This document shows, piece after piece, positions 1-8,473 of a DNA stretch of 8,473 nt. The notes below the pieces were generated by a model that was not told the origin of the DNA, made no database searches, and saw only the letters and a list, made by a program, of their open reading frames with translations. Made by a program: the position numbers and the translations under genes. Origin of the DNA: Pseudomonadota bacterium (GTDB lineage: Bacteria; Pseudomonadota; Alphaproteobacteria; Reyranellales; Reyranellaceae); contig JAEZHS010000390.1 in the NCBI GenBank assembly GCA_023436825.1, positions 1-8,473 on the forward strand, given 5' to 3'. How positions within the stretch are numbered: the first letter of the stretch is position 1; each line of letters begins with the position of its first letter.

Positions 1-657
<657 letters not shown>

Positions 658-1539
658 CTAGACAGCCTCAGCGCCGGAGATGATCTCGATGAGTTCCTTG
701 GTGATCGAAGCCTGACGCGAGCGGTTCATCTGCAGCGTCAGCTTCCTGATCATGTCGCCGGCGTTCTTGGTTGCGCTGTCCATCGCCGTCATCTGCGAGC
801 CGTAGAAGCTCGCGGCGTTCTCCAGCAGGACGCGGAAGATCTGGACGGTGAGATTGCGCGGCAGCAGGTCGGCCAGGATCTCGGCCTCGTCGGGCTCAAA
901 CTCGTAGGACGCCCCGCCAGCGGGCGCGGCATTCGCGGCAGCCTGGGGTGCCGGCGGCGGAATGAGCTGCTGGCGGGTGACGATCTGCGTCATCGCCGAC
1001 TTGAAGCGGTTGAAGATCACTGAGGCGACGTCGAACTCGCCGGCCTCGAACATCTCCAGGACCCGCGCTGCCACCTTCTGGGCATCGCCGTAGCCGAGCC
1101 GCGGACGGCCGAGATCGGTAATGGTCTCGACGATGTTGCCGGCAAAGTCGCGGCGCAGCTGGTCGCGGCCCTTGCGGCCGACCGCCAGCACCTTGACCGT
1201 CTTGCCCTCCGCCATCAGCGCGCGGATGGTGCGACGCGCCTCGCGCACGATCGAGCTGTTGAAGGCGCCGCACAAGCCGCGGTCGGCGGTGGCGACGATC
1301 AGCAGATGGACCTTGTCGGAGCCCGTGCCGGCCAGCAGCTTCGGGCCAGTACCGCCCTTGAAGGAGGCCCCGAGCGAGGCCATCAGGTTGTCCATCGCTT
1401 CGGCGTAGGGGCGGGCTGCCGTGGCCTGCTCCTGGGCGCGCCGCAGCTTTGCCGCGGCCACCATCTTCATGGCCTTCGTGATCTTCTGCGTCGACTGGAC
1501 GCTTCGGATCCTGAGCCGGTAACTCTTGAGACTGGGCAT
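658..1539 (-). CDS. atpG: F1 ATP synthase subunit gamma
   Basis: This is the central rotor shaft of F1, whose coiled coil turns inside the alpha3beta3 ring and couples proton flow to catalysis. The protein has 293 residues, normal for the family. The N-terminal helix [20 protein letters not shown] leads into [16 protein letters not shown] (about 21-36), the classic N-terminal gamma signature. The C-terminal signature [14 protein letters not shown] is at about 279-292, almost at the end. DRGLCGAFN (86-94) marks the start of the Rossmann-like domain. An Ala/Pro-rich stretch at about 194-210 ([16 protein letters not shown]) precedes YEFEPD and is probably a surface linker. The gene begins 15 nt after the atpA stop, and no strong Shine-Dalgarno is visible close to the ATG: an AAGG overlapping the atpA stop is rather distant, so coupling to atpA translation is likely. 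Ends in TAG. Confidence 0.97.
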   Translation of the reverse strand: MPSLKSYRLRIRSVQSTQKITKAMKMVAAAKLRRAQEQATAARPYAEAMDNLMASLGASFKGGTGPKLLAGTGSDKVHLLIVATADRGLCGAFNSSIVREARRTIRALMAEGKTVKVLAVGRKGRDQLRRDFAGNIVETITDLGRPRLGYGDAQKVAARVLEMFEAGEFDVASVIFNRFKSAMTQIVTRQQLIPPPAPQAAANAAPAGGASYEFEPDEAEILADLLPRNLTVQIFRVLLENAASFYGSQMTAMDSATKNAGDMIRKLTLQMNRSRQASITKELIEIISGAEAV

Positions 1540-1554
1540 CGGAAGCCGGCGACC

Positions 1555-3081
<1,527 letters not shown>

Positions 3082-3639
3082 TTAGGCAACCCCCTTCATG
3101 GCGAGCTGCAGACGCTGCAGCTTGCTGCGGATGGACGAATCGAACAGGCGCGAGCCGACCTTGACGACGAGACCGCCCAGGATCTCGGGCTCGACACGCG
3201 CATCGATGGAAACCTTGTTGCCGCCCAGCACCGAGCGCAGCGCGGTGCTGAGCTGCTCGAGCTGCTGCGGCGACAGCGGAACGGCGGACGTCACGGTCGC
3301 GGTGCTTTCACCACGGCGGCTCGCCAGCTCGGCCAGGAATGCCGAGGCCATGGCAACCAACTCGCGGGCGCGGCCATTTGCAGCCACCGTGCCGACGAAG
3401 CTGCGGGTCAGGCCCTTGATGCCGGCGGCATCGAGGATGGCGAGCAGCGCCTTGCTCTGGGCATCACGGCCGATCACCGGGCTGGCCAGCAGCCGGGAGA
3501 GCTCGGGGCTCGCGTTCGCCATCGTGCGGAAGGACGTCAGGTCCTGCGCCACCTGATCCAGCGACTTGGCATTGTCGGCCAACTCGAAAAGAGCGCTGGC
3601 ATAGCGCCCAGCAACGCCTGATGTGGCCGAAGTTGACAC
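3082..3639 (-). CDS. atpH: F1 ATP synthase subunit delta
   Basis: Delta (OSCP homologue) is part of the peripheral stalk and clamps the top of F1 to the b subunits. I choose the GTG at 3639-3637, giving 185 residues beginning MSTSATSGVAGRYASALFEL, because VAGRYASALFELA is the conserved N-terminal motif and a good Shine-Dalgarno (GGGAGAGG) sits 8 nt upstream. The frame is open to a TTG at 3678 (198 residues), but the 13 extra residues are unlike the family and that start would place this Shine-Dalgarno inside the gene. The C-terminus GGLVVKVGSRLFDSSIRSKL is the conserved end of delta subunits. First gene of the F1 operon; zero gap to atpA. The GTG start may lower its translation relative to alpha, as suits one copy per complex (inference). 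Confidence 0.95.
   Translation of the reverse strand: MSTSATSGVAGRYASALFELADNAKSLDQVAQDLTSFRTMANASPELSRLLASPVIGRDAQSKALLAILDAAGIKGLTRSFVGTVAANGRARELVAMASAFLAELASRRGESTATVTSAVPLSPQQLEQLSTALRSVLGGNKVSIDARVEPEILGGLVVKVGSRLFDSSIRSKLQRLQLAMKGVA
3090..3096 (-). promoter_or_regulatory. Ribosome binding site of atpA
   Basis: AAGGGGG on the minus strand lies in the final codons of atpH, 8 nt before the atpA ATG. Since atpH stops exactly where atpA starts, ribosomes finishing delta sit over this site. Confidence 0.65.
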
Positions 3640-3647
3640 GTCGAACG

Positions 3648-3655
3648 CCTCTCCC
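3648..3655 (-). promoter_or_regulatory. Ribosome binding site deciding the atpH GTG start
   Basis: GGGAGAGG on the minus strand, with an 8-nt spacer to the GTG at 3639. This is the main reason to prefer the GTG over the upstream in-frame TTG at 3678. Confidence 0.7.
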
Positions 3656-3693
3656 AGGCCGCCTCGGCGGTCCGGCAAGTGGTTGAATCCCCT

Positions 3694-3737
3694 CGCTTTT
3701 CGCAGGAGAAACGCGACTGCACTCCCGCCGAAAAGCG
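3694..3737 (-). promoter_or_regulatory. Inverted repeat / predicted hairpin in the atp operon leader
   Basis: CGCTTTTCG (3694-3702) and CGAAAAGCG (3729-3737) are perfect 9-bp complements 26 nt apart. Inside them GGAG (3705-3708) and CTCC (3722-3725) pair again, giving a two-part stem with a small asymmetric internal loop and a 13-nt apical loop. It ends about 55 nt upstream of the atpH GTG. No T-run follows on the minus strand, so it is not an ordinary intrinsic terminator. It could be a 5' leader structure (mRNA stability or translation control) or a protein-binding palindrome. Function unknown. Confidence 0.4.
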
Positions 3738-3741
3738 CGCG

Positions 3742-3770
3742 TTGCTACCATGCGGTTTTCCGGGGCGCAA
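3742..3770 (-). promoter_or_regulatory. Weak promoter-like pair upstream of atpH
   Basis: On the minus strand TTGCGC (3770-3765) and TAGCAA (3747-3742) are separated by exactly 17 nt. The match to sigma-70-type hexamers is partial and the region is GC-rich, so this is only a candidate. It would place the transcription start at about 3735, within or next to the 3694-3737 inverted repeat. A start further upstream or read-through from priA is also possible. Confidence 0.2.
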
Positions 3771-3789
3771 GATTGCCAAAGTCCTGTAT

Positions 3790-3812
3790 TACCGCGATTT
3801 TTCAGCGCGGTA
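3790..3812. repeat. Perfect 7-bp inverted repeat just downstream of priA
   Basis: TACCGCG (3790-3796) and CGCGGTA (3806-3812) are perfect complements around a 9-nt AT-rich loop, 24-46 nt beyond the priA stop. No poly-T follows on the minus strand, so a canonical intrinsic terminator for priA is not supported. An alternative 5-bp stem AGCGC/GCGCT (3819-3815 with 3808-3804, minus strand) shares bases with it and would exclude it. It may be a weak 3' end structure or an operator of the atp promoter. Confidence 0.4.
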
Positions 3813-3835
3813 CGGCGCTCTGGCCGGCGCCCCCA

Positions 3836-6112
3836 TTACATGAAGGAATAGGGATCGACGTCGACCTGCAGCCGCACTGAACCCGGCAATCCGATCCTCT
3901 CCAGCCATGCCCGGAGCAAGGGTTGCACTGCAATATCGCGCGAGGTTTTCAGCAGGAATCGTCGCCGATGGCGGCCGCGCAGCAGGGCGAGCGGCGCGGT
4001 CGAGGGACCGAGGATGGTGACGCCGTCCCGATGCGGCGCCCGACGCGCCAAGGCGCCGCAGACATTGTCCACAGCCGCCGGATCCGGCCCCGAGATGATC
4101 AACGATGCCAGCCGGCCGTAGGGCGGCATGCCGGCGGCGCGCCGGTCGGACAGTTCCGCCGCCACGAACCGGTCGCGATCGCCCGACACCAGCGCCTGCA
4201 TGACGGGGTGCTCCGGCGCATGGGTCTGCACCAGCGCCCGCCCCGGCCTGTCCTCGCGGCCGGCGCGACCGGCGACCTGGTAGAGCAGTTGGAAGGTGCG
4301 TTCGGCCGCGCGCAGGTCGCCGCCATTCAGGCCGAGGTCGGCGTCGACCACGGCGACCAGGGTGAGGTTGGGGAAATGGTGGCCTTTGGCCGCCATCTGC
4401 GTGCCGATCAGGATGTCGATCTCGCCCGCAATCATGCGCTCGACCGCGGCGGTGGCCTCACTGCGGTTCATCAGGCTATCCGAGGTGAACAGTTCCAGAC
4501 GCGCGTCGGGAAACAGCTCCATCGCCTCCTCCGCCAGCCGCTCGACGCCGGGACCGCAGGCGACGAACTGGTCGACCGAGCCGCAATACTTGCAGTCATG
4601 CGCCGGCGGCTCGGCATGGCCGCAGTGATGGCAGATCAGGGTGCGGCGGAAGCGATGCTCGACCAGCCAGGCCGAGCATTGCGGGCACTCGATGCCGTGG
4701 CCACAGGCACGGCACAAAGTCATCGGTGCGTAGCCGCGGCGATTGAGGAACAGCAGCGTCTGCTCCTTGGCCTCGAACGTCCGCTTCATCGCCTCGACTA
4801 CCGGCGGCGACAACCAGCGCCCGCGCGCCGGCTGTTGGCGCCTGAGATCGATCGCCGACAACGTCGCAAGCTCGCGCCCGCCGTGCCGGTCCGGCAGATG
4901 TACCGAGCCGTAGCGGCCGGTCGAGACGTTGACGACGCTTTCCAGCGACGGCGTCGCCGAGGCCAGCACGATCGGCGCCGATACCAGGCGCGCGCGCACC
5001 ACCGCCATGTCGCGCGCATTGTAGCAGACGCCGTCATCCTGCTTGAACGAGCCGTCGTGTTCCTCGTCGACCACGATCAGGCCGAGATTGGCGAAGGGCA
5101 GGAACAGCGCCGAGCGCGCGCCCACCACCACGCCCACCCGGCCCTCGGCGATGGCGCGCCAGGTCTCGCGCCGCTCCAGGCTGGTGAGGCCGGAATGCCA
5201 CGACGCCGGCATGGCGCCGAAGCGATCCTCGAAGCGCTTCAGCCACTGCGCCGTCAGCGCGATCTCGGGCAGCAGCACCAGCACCTGCCGGCCCGACGCC
5301 AGCGCCGCGGCGATCGCCTCGAAATAGACCTCGGTCTTGCCGGAACCGGGCACGCCGTCGAGCAGTGTCGCCGAGAAAGCATGCGCCAACACCTTGTCGA
5401 CCAGGCCTTGCGCAGCGATCGCCTGCTCGGGCGACAGTTCCGGCCCTTGTCGCTTGCCGTCTGGCTGAGCGAACGAGCGCCGCATCGTGCGCTCGACGGG
5501 TTCGAGCAGGCCGATCGACGCCATGGTCTTGATCACCGACGTACCGACGCCGGCGATATGCGCCAGCTCGGCCGCCGGCATCGCCGGACCGTCCTTCAAT
5601 TGCTCGAGCACGCGACGTCGTGCGTTGGTGAGCTTCAGCGCCGCGTCATCGTTCGCCGCCGCAGCGCGATAGACGATCTCGGTCTTGGGCGCCTCGAGTG
5701 CCGACGGCACGCTCATCGCCATGCGCAACACCGCACCCGGCGGTGCCAGCGTATAGGCAGACACCCAGTCGACGAACCGACGCAATGCGTCGGCCATCGG
5801 CAGGGCCGGCATGACCTCTTCGATGTCACGAAGCTTTTCGGGCGCGACCTCGCCCGATCCCTCGCCCCACACCACGCCGATCGTCAGCCGCTTGCCGAGC
5901 GGCACGACGACGAAGTGACCCGCGGCAACCTCCAGGCCGTGCGGGACACTGTAATCGTAGGCGTCGGCCAGAGGCAGCGGCAGCAGGACGCGGACGGTGC
6001 GCTTGATGTTTTCCACCGATTCCGGCCGCGACGACGCCGGCCCCTCGGCTTGTAGCTCCGAAGGGGAATCGCTAGAAATTGTGGCGACAGGCGAGTCCGT
6101 ACCACTGGCCAT
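3836..6112 (-). CDS. priA: Primosomal protein N' (PriA), replication-restart 3'-5' helicase
   Basis: PriA recognises abandoned forks and D-loops and reloads the replicative helicase. From the ATG at 6112 it has 758 residues. The 3' DNA-binding domain begins near 38 ([17 protein letters not shown]) and a winged-helix region spans about 160-210. The helicase core has Walker A GVPGSGKT at 253-260, DEEH at 349-352, LASATPS at 383-389 and QVAGRAGR at 612-619. Eight cysteines in four pairs (C467/470, C476/479, C494/497, C507/510) form the two zinc sites inserted in the helicase. The C-terminal domain ends [11 protein letters not shown]. Start is uncertain: residues 1-35 are Ser/Pro/Glu-rich and not family-like, and no Shine-Dalgarno precedes the ATG. 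An in-frame GTG at 6016-6014 would give 726 residues, also with only a weak ribosome site. It lies 196 nt upstream of atpH on the same strand and diverges from the transaldolase gene. Confidence 0.96.
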   Translation of the reverse strand: MASGTDSPVATISSDSPSELQAEGPASSRPESVENIKRTVRVLLPLPLADAYDYSVPHGLEVAAGHFVVVPLGKRLTIGVVWGEGSGEVAPEKLRDIEEVMPALPMADALRRFVDWVSAYTLAPPGAVLRMAMSVPSALEAPKTEIVYRAAAANDDAALKLTNARRRVLEQLKDGPAMPAAELAHIAGVGTSVIKTMASIGLLEPVERTMRRSFAQPDGKRQGPELSPEQAIAAQGLVDKVLAHAFSATLLDGVPGSGKTEVYFEAIAAALASGRQVLVLLPEIALTAQWLKRFEDRFGAMPASWHSGLTSLERRETWRAIAEGRVGVVVGARSALFLPFANLGLIVVDEEHDGSFKQDDGVCYNARDMAVVRARLVSAPIVLASATPSLESVVNVSTGRYGSVHLPDRHGGRELATLSAIDLRRQQPARGRWLSPPVVEAMKRTFEAKEQTLLFLNRRGYAPMTLCRACGHGIECPQCSAWLVEHRFRRTLICHHCGHAEPPAHDCKYCGSVDQFVACGPGVERLAEEAMELFPDARLELFTSDSLMNRSEATAAVERMIAGEIDILIGTQMAAKGHHFPNLTLVAVVDADLGLNGGDLRAAERTFQLLYQVAGRAGREDRPGRALVQTHAPEHPVMQALVSGDRDRFVAAELSDRRAAGMPPYGRLASLIISGPDPAAVDNVCGALARRAPHRDGVTILGPSTAPLALLRGRHRRRFLLKTSRDIAVQPLLRAWLERIGLPGSVRLQVDVDPYSFM
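6050..6078 (+). promoter_or_regulatory. Candidate promoter of the tal-DUF484-xerC unit
   Basis: TTGTAG (6050-6055) and TAGAAA (6073-6078) are 17 nt apart, in one of the few less GC-rich patches here, and would start transcription near 6085, giving a leader of about 40 nt before the transaldolase ATG. The hexamers match the consensus only in part. The site lies inside the questionable N-terminal stretch of priA, which fits the idea that this DNA is intergenic and priA starts at the internal GTG. Confidence 0.28.
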
Positions 6113-6113
6113 T

Positions 6114-6117
6114 GGGG
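6114..6117 (+). promoter_or_regulatory. Ribosome binding site of the transaldolase gene
   Basis: GGGG(T) with an 8-nt spacer to the ATG at 6126. The core is short, but it is the only purine-rich block in range and supports the 6126 start rather than the longer frame that opens at 5997. Confidence 0.5.
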
Positions 6118-6120
6118 TAG

Positions 6121-6126
6121 TTTATA
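6121..6126 (-). promoter_or_regulatory. -10-like TATAAA facing priA, overlapping the transaldolase start
   Basis: On the minus strand the hexamer TATAAA (6126-6121) is a 5/6 match to the -10 consensus and would start transcription near 6114-6112, i.e. almost exactly at the A of the priA ATG. No recognisable -35 is found at the proper distance. If real, priA would be read from a leaderless mRNA, consistent with the missing Shine-Dalgarno. Confidence 0.2.
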
Positions 6127-6782
6127 TGAAGTTCTTCGTCGATACCGCCGACGTCGCCGAAATCAAGGATCTGGCGGCTTCGGGTCTGCTCGACGGCGTG
6201 ACGACCAATCCTTCCCTGATCATGAAGTCCGGCCGGCCGATGCTGGAGACGATCAAGGAAATCTGCGCCATCGTGCCCGGCCCGGTCAGCGCCGAGACCG
6301 TCGCGACCGACCACAAGAAGATGCTCGAAGAGGGCAGAAAGCTCGCCAAGCTCGCGAAGAACGTCGCCGTGAAGGTGCCGCTGACGCCGGACGGCCTGAA
6401 GACCTGCAAGGCGCTCGCTTCGGAAGGCACGATGGTGAACGTCACGCTGTGCTTCTCGGCGGCGCAGGCACTGCTGGCGGCCAAGGCCGGCGCGACCTTC
6501 ATTTCGCCGTTCGTCGGCCGGCTGGACGATATCGGCCAGGACGGCATGCATCTGATCGGCGAGATCATGACGATCTATCGCCAGTATCCCCACTTCAAGA
6601 CCGAAGTGCTGGTGGCCTCGGTGCGTCACAGCATGCATGTCGTGCAGGCGGCCAAGCTCGGCGCCCATGTCGCCACCTTGCCGCCCAACGTGTTGCGCCA
6701 GCTTTTCAAGCACGCGCTGACCGACAATGGCTTAAAAGCCTTCCTCGACGACTGGGCGAAGACCGGTCAATCCATCCTCTGA
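6126..6782 (+). CDS. tal: Transaldolase, short TalC/FSA-like type
   Basis: It transfers a dihydroxyacetone unit between sedoheptulose-7-phosphate and glyceraldehyde-3-phosphate in the cytoplasmic non-oxidative pentose phosphate pathway. The 218-residue protein matches the short single-domain (alpha/beta)8 subfamily in length. [13 protein letters not shown] opens the barrel and GVTTNPS (24-30) is the family motif. The Schiff-base lysine is K83 in AVKVPLT, and SPFVGR is at 127-132. Two residues that separate activities point to transaldolase: E57 (SAET), where E. coli FsaA has Gln59, and F129, where FsaA has Tyr131. Such proteins are often labelled fructose-6-phosphate aldolase (fsa). The ATG is chosen for the family-typical N-terminus; the frame is open back to 5997, but those residues lie antisense to priA and are not family-like. 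First gene of a plus-strand unit, 13 nt before the DUF484 gene. Confidence 0.93.
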   Translation: MKFFVDTADVAEIKDLAASGLLDGVTTNPSLIMKSGRPMLETIKEICAIVPGPVSAETVATDHKKMLEEGRKLAKLAKNVAVKVPLTPDGLKTCKALASEGTMVNVTLCFSAAQALLAAKAGATFISPFVGRLDDIGQDGMHLIGEIMTIYRQYPHFKTEVLVASVRHSMHVVQAAKLGAHVATLPPNVLRQLFKHALTDNGLKAFLDDWAKTGQSIL

Positions 6783-6785
6783 CCC

Positions 6786-6789
6786 GGAG
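6786..6789 (+). promoter_or_regulatory. Ribosome binding site of the DUF484 gene
   Basis: GGAG, 6 nt before the ATG at 6796, within the 13-nt gap after the transaldolase stop. It supports this start and co-transcription. Confidence 0.65.
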
Positions 6790-6795
6790 CGACAT

Positions 6796-7527
6796 ATGGG
6801 GAGCGACGGCACGGTGACGGCGCCCGACGGTTCGGGCCGACAGGTCAAGGTGATCACCGCGGACGACGTCGTCGCCTACCTGAAGGCCCATCCCGACTTC
6901 TTCGAGAAGCACGCGGAACTCGCCGAGATGATGGGGCTAGTGCCGCGCGTGCAGGGTCCGGGCGTGATCGACATGCAGCAGGCGATCCTGAAGCGCCTGC
7001 GCGGCGAGATCGATCGGCTGAAGAACGAGCGCACCGAGATCATCGCCAACTCCAAGCAGAACCAGATCGTCCAGAACCGCATCCAGGCGGCGGTCATCAG
7101 CATCATCCAGGCCTCGACCTTCGAGAAGATGATCCATGTCGTCACTCACGAGCTGCCCGAGCTCTTGGACGTCGACTTCATCACGCTCGCCATCGAGGCC
7201 AATGCCGATGCGCCCAAGCGCGTGCCGGTGCGCGGCGTCTACGTGCTGGCGCCGGGCGCCATCGACGCCGCGATCGGCCCCGACAAGCACGCCCGGCTGC
7301 GTTCCGACATCGCCGGCGAAGAGGCCTTCTTCGGCGACATCGCCCGCTTCGTGAAGTCGGACGTGCTGATGCGGCTGCGCGTCTCGTCGGGCTCACCCGA
7401 CGGCGTGATGTGCTTCGGCTCGCGCGATCCGCAGGCCTTCGGGCCCGAGCAGGCGACCGAGCTCCTGTTCTTCCTCGCCAAGGTGCTGGAGAACACCATC
7501 CGGGCCTGGCTCGACCTGCCGGAATGA
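6796..7527 (+). CDS. DUF484 family protein (GAF-like), function unknown
   Basis: A 243-residue protein without a signal peptide or membrane segment, so cytoplasmic. The N-terminal block VVAYLKAHPDFFEKHAELAE (25-44) is the hallmark of DUF484. Residues about 60-95 are highly charged and heptad-like (LKRLRGEIDRLKNERTEII), a probable coiled coil and dimer interface. The remainder, from about 105, reads as a GAF-like alpha/beta sensor domain, including MCFGSRDPQAFGPEQATELL near the C-terminus. The family has no settled biochemical role. In enterobacteria the DUF484 gene yigA sits directly upstream of xerC, and the same order occurs here: the stop overlaps the xerC start by 4 nt (ATGA). A link to XerC or chromosome dimer resolution is an inference from this neighbourhood alone. 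The assignment to DUF484 is firm; the GAF-like fold is from family knowledge. Confidence 0.9.
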   Translation: MGSDGTVTAPDGSGRQVKVITADDVVAYLKAHPDFFEKHAELAEMMGLVPRVQGPGVIDMQQAILKRLRGEIDRLKNERTEIIANSKQNQIVQNRIQAAVISIIQASTFEKMIHVVTHELPELLDVDFITLAIEANADAPKRVPVRGVYVLAPGAIDAAIGPDKHARLRSDIAGEEAFFGDIARFVKSDVLMRLRVSSGSPDGVMCFGSRDPQAFGPEQATELLFFLAKVLENTIRAWLDLPE

Positions 7528-8456
7528 GCGTCGAGGCAGCGCGCGATGCTTGGCGCGACTGGCTGAAGAGCGAGCGCCGGCTCGCTGCCCACACCCTGGT
7601 GGCCTATGAGCACGACGTCGCCACCTTCCTCGGCTTCATGACGGAGTATCTCGGCAAGCCGCCGACGCTCGACGCCTTGGGCAGGCTCAAACCCGCTGAA
7701 TTCCGAGCCTGGCTGGCCGAACGTGCGCGCCAAGGCCTCGCCCGTACATCAACCGCCCGCGCCTTCTCCTCTGTGCGTTCGTTCTTCCAGTTCCTCGACA
7801 AGCGCGGGCTCGCCCACAACGCCAGCATCGGCGCCATCCAGACGCCCAAGCTGCCGCGCTCCGTGCCCAAGGCGCTCTCCGAACGAGACATGGAAGAACT
7901 GCTCGAAGCGCCGGCCGAGCAGGAGCGCGAGGCCTGGCTCGACCTGCGCGACGCCGCCGTCCTCATGCTGCTCTACGGCGCCGGCCTGCGTATCGGCGAG
8001 GCGCTCGGCCTCACCAAGGGCACAGTCGAGGATCTGCTGAAAACCGGCCGCGACACGCTCGCCGTCACCGGCAAGGGCAACAAGACGCGCCTGGTGCCCC
8101 TGCTGCCGCTGGCGCTCGATGCGCTGCGCGCCTATCGCGATGCTTGTCCCTGGCTCGCGGCTCGCGGTCCGAACGAGGCCTTCTTCATCGGCGCCCGCGG
8201 CGGTGCGCTCGATCCCGCCATCGTGCAGAAGCGCGTGCGCGACATCCGCCGCGGCCTCGGCCTCGCCGAAAGCGTGACGCCGCACGCGCTGCGCCATTCC
8301 TTCGCCACCCATCTCTTGGGCGCCGGCGGCGATCTCCGGACCATCCAGGAACTTCTGGGTCACGCCTCGCTGTCAACGACCCAGCGCTACACCGACGTCG
8401 ACACCGCCCGCCTCACCGCCGTGTACCGCGCCGCCCATCCAAGGGCGAAGCGCTGA
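7524..8456 (+). CDS. xerC: Tyrosine recombinase XerC
   Basis: With XerD it resolves chromosome dimers at the dif site near the replication terminus, coordinated at the septum by FtsK. From the ATG at 7524 it has 310 residues, normal for XerC/XerD. The N-terminal SAM-like core-binding domain covers about 1-100, and the catalytic domain about 115-300. All catalytic residues are present: R156 (GAGLRIGEALGL), K184 (TGKGNKTR), H254 and R257 (HALRHSFATHLL), H280 (LLGHASLSTTQRYT) and the nucleophile Y289. I call XerC rather than XerD from the DUF484-xerC neighbourhood and the LGHASLSTTQRYTDVD C-terminus; XerD cannot be fully excluded. The ATG overlaps the DUF484 stop (ATGA) and there is no strong Shine-Dalgarno, so translation is probably coupled. 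No integrase-like partners, att sites or cargo are nearby, so this is the housekeeping enzyme. Confidence 0.93.
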   Translation: MSVEAARDAWRDWLKSERRLAAHTLVAYEHDVATFLGFMTEYLGKPPTLDALGRLKPAEFRAWLAERARQGLARTSTARAFSSVRSFFQFLDKRGLAHNASIGAIQTPKLPRSVPKALSERDMEELLEAPAEQEREAWLDLRDAAVLMLLYGAGLRIGEALGLTKGTVEDLLKTGRDTLAVTGKGNKTRLVPLLPLALDALRAYRDACPWLAARGPNEAFFIGARGGALDPAIVQKRVRDIRRGLGLAESVTPHALRHSFATHLLGAGGDLRTIQELLGHASLSTTQRYTDVDTARLTAVYRAAHPRAKR

Positions 8457-8457
8457 C

Positions 8458-8465
8458 AGGAGGTG
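8458..8465 (+). promoter_or_regulatory. Strong Shine-Dalgarno of a gene starting beyond the right edge
   Basis: AGGAGGTG is a full complement to the 3' end of 16S rRNA, starting 2 nt after the xerC stop. No start codon at suitable distance lies inside the remaining 8 bases, so the gene should begin at about 8474 or just after, in the same transcription unit as xerC. Confidence 0.6.
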
Positions 8466-8473
8466 TCATACTC

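Noticed and set aside
3537..3779. Possible upstream leader peptide (80 codons, minus strand) starting in the atp leader
   Set aside because: It runs far into atpH in another frame, with Arg/Trp/Ser-rich sequence and no ribosome site. Not supported as a regulatory uORF.
3790..3812. Rho-independent terminator of priA
   Set aside because: The stem is real, but no U-tract follows it on the minus strand, so I list it only as an inverted repeat.
3623..3880. Possible small plus-strand gene (85 codons) across the priA-atpH gap
   Set aside because: It starts within atpH and ends within priA, shows no recognisable motif and no Shine-Dalgarno. The gap is better explained as the atp leader.
3923..6055. 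A 710-codon plus-strand open frame antisense to priA
   Set aside because: Same shadow effect. The translation is dominated by Arg, Gln, His and Ala with no recognisable motif, and no ribosome site fits its start.
5997..6125. N-terminal extension of the transaldolase from an upstream ATG
   Set aside because: The 43 extra residues are not family-like and lie antisense to pri[11 protein letters not shown] at 6126 is the standard N-terminus.
7410..7523. N-terminal extension of XerC from an ATG at 7410
   Set aside because: It lies inside the DUF484 coding frame and gives Arg/Gly-rich sequence with no homology. The ATGA overlap at 7524 yields a standard-length XerC.
7524..8456. Tyrosine recombinase as the integrase of a mobile element
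   Set aside because: The length and motifs are those of housekeeping XerC, the neighbours are core genes, and there is no tRNA, att repeat, cargo or composition shift.

Overview
This window is a conserved chromosomal housekeeping stretch from a GC-rich alphaproteobacterium. The evidence is the separate F1-only ATP synthase operon (atpH-atpA-atpG-atpD with no F0 genes upstream), priA directly upstream of atpH, a short TalC-type transaldolase, and the C/G-biased third codon positions. The protein texture suggests a Rhodospirillales- or Reyranella-like lineage, but I cannot fix the genus by eye.

Layout. Positions 1-3639, read on the minus strand, carry the F1 sector operon in the order delta (atpH, 3639-3082), alpha (atpA, 3081-1555), gamma (atpG, 1539-658) and beta (atpD, 624 running off the left edge). 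The spacings are 0, 15 and 33 nt, so this is one tightly packed transcription unit. Positions 3640-3835 are a 196-nt leader/intergenic region with two perfect inverted repeats and a weak promoter-like pair. Positions 3836-6112 (minus) are priA, the replication-restart helicase. Divergent from it, on the plus strand, are a transaldolase (6126-6782), a DUF484/GAF-like protein (6796-7527) and the tyrosine recombinase xerC (7524-8456), with gaps of 13 nt and then a 4-nt ATGA overlap. A strong Shine-Dalgarno sequence at 8458-8465 indicates that another plus-strand gene starts just past the right edge.

How the genes relate. The atp genes build the catalytic, cytoplasmic half of the H+-ATP synthase; the membrane F0 genes must lie elsewhere. 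PriA (replication restart) and XerC (chromosome dimer resolution) both serve chromosome replication and segregation. The DUF484-xerC pair is translationally coupled and resembles the yigA-xerC arrangement of enterobacteria. The transaldolase belongs to the non-oxidative pentose phosphate pathway.

I found no mobile element, CRISPR array, RNA gene or undescribed multi-gene system. The points worth a second look are modest: the structured atp leader, the crowded priA/tal divergent start region, the active-site residues that argue for transaldolase rather than fructose-6-phosphate aldolase, and the DUF484-xerC coupling. The many long antisense reading frames are high-GC shadows.
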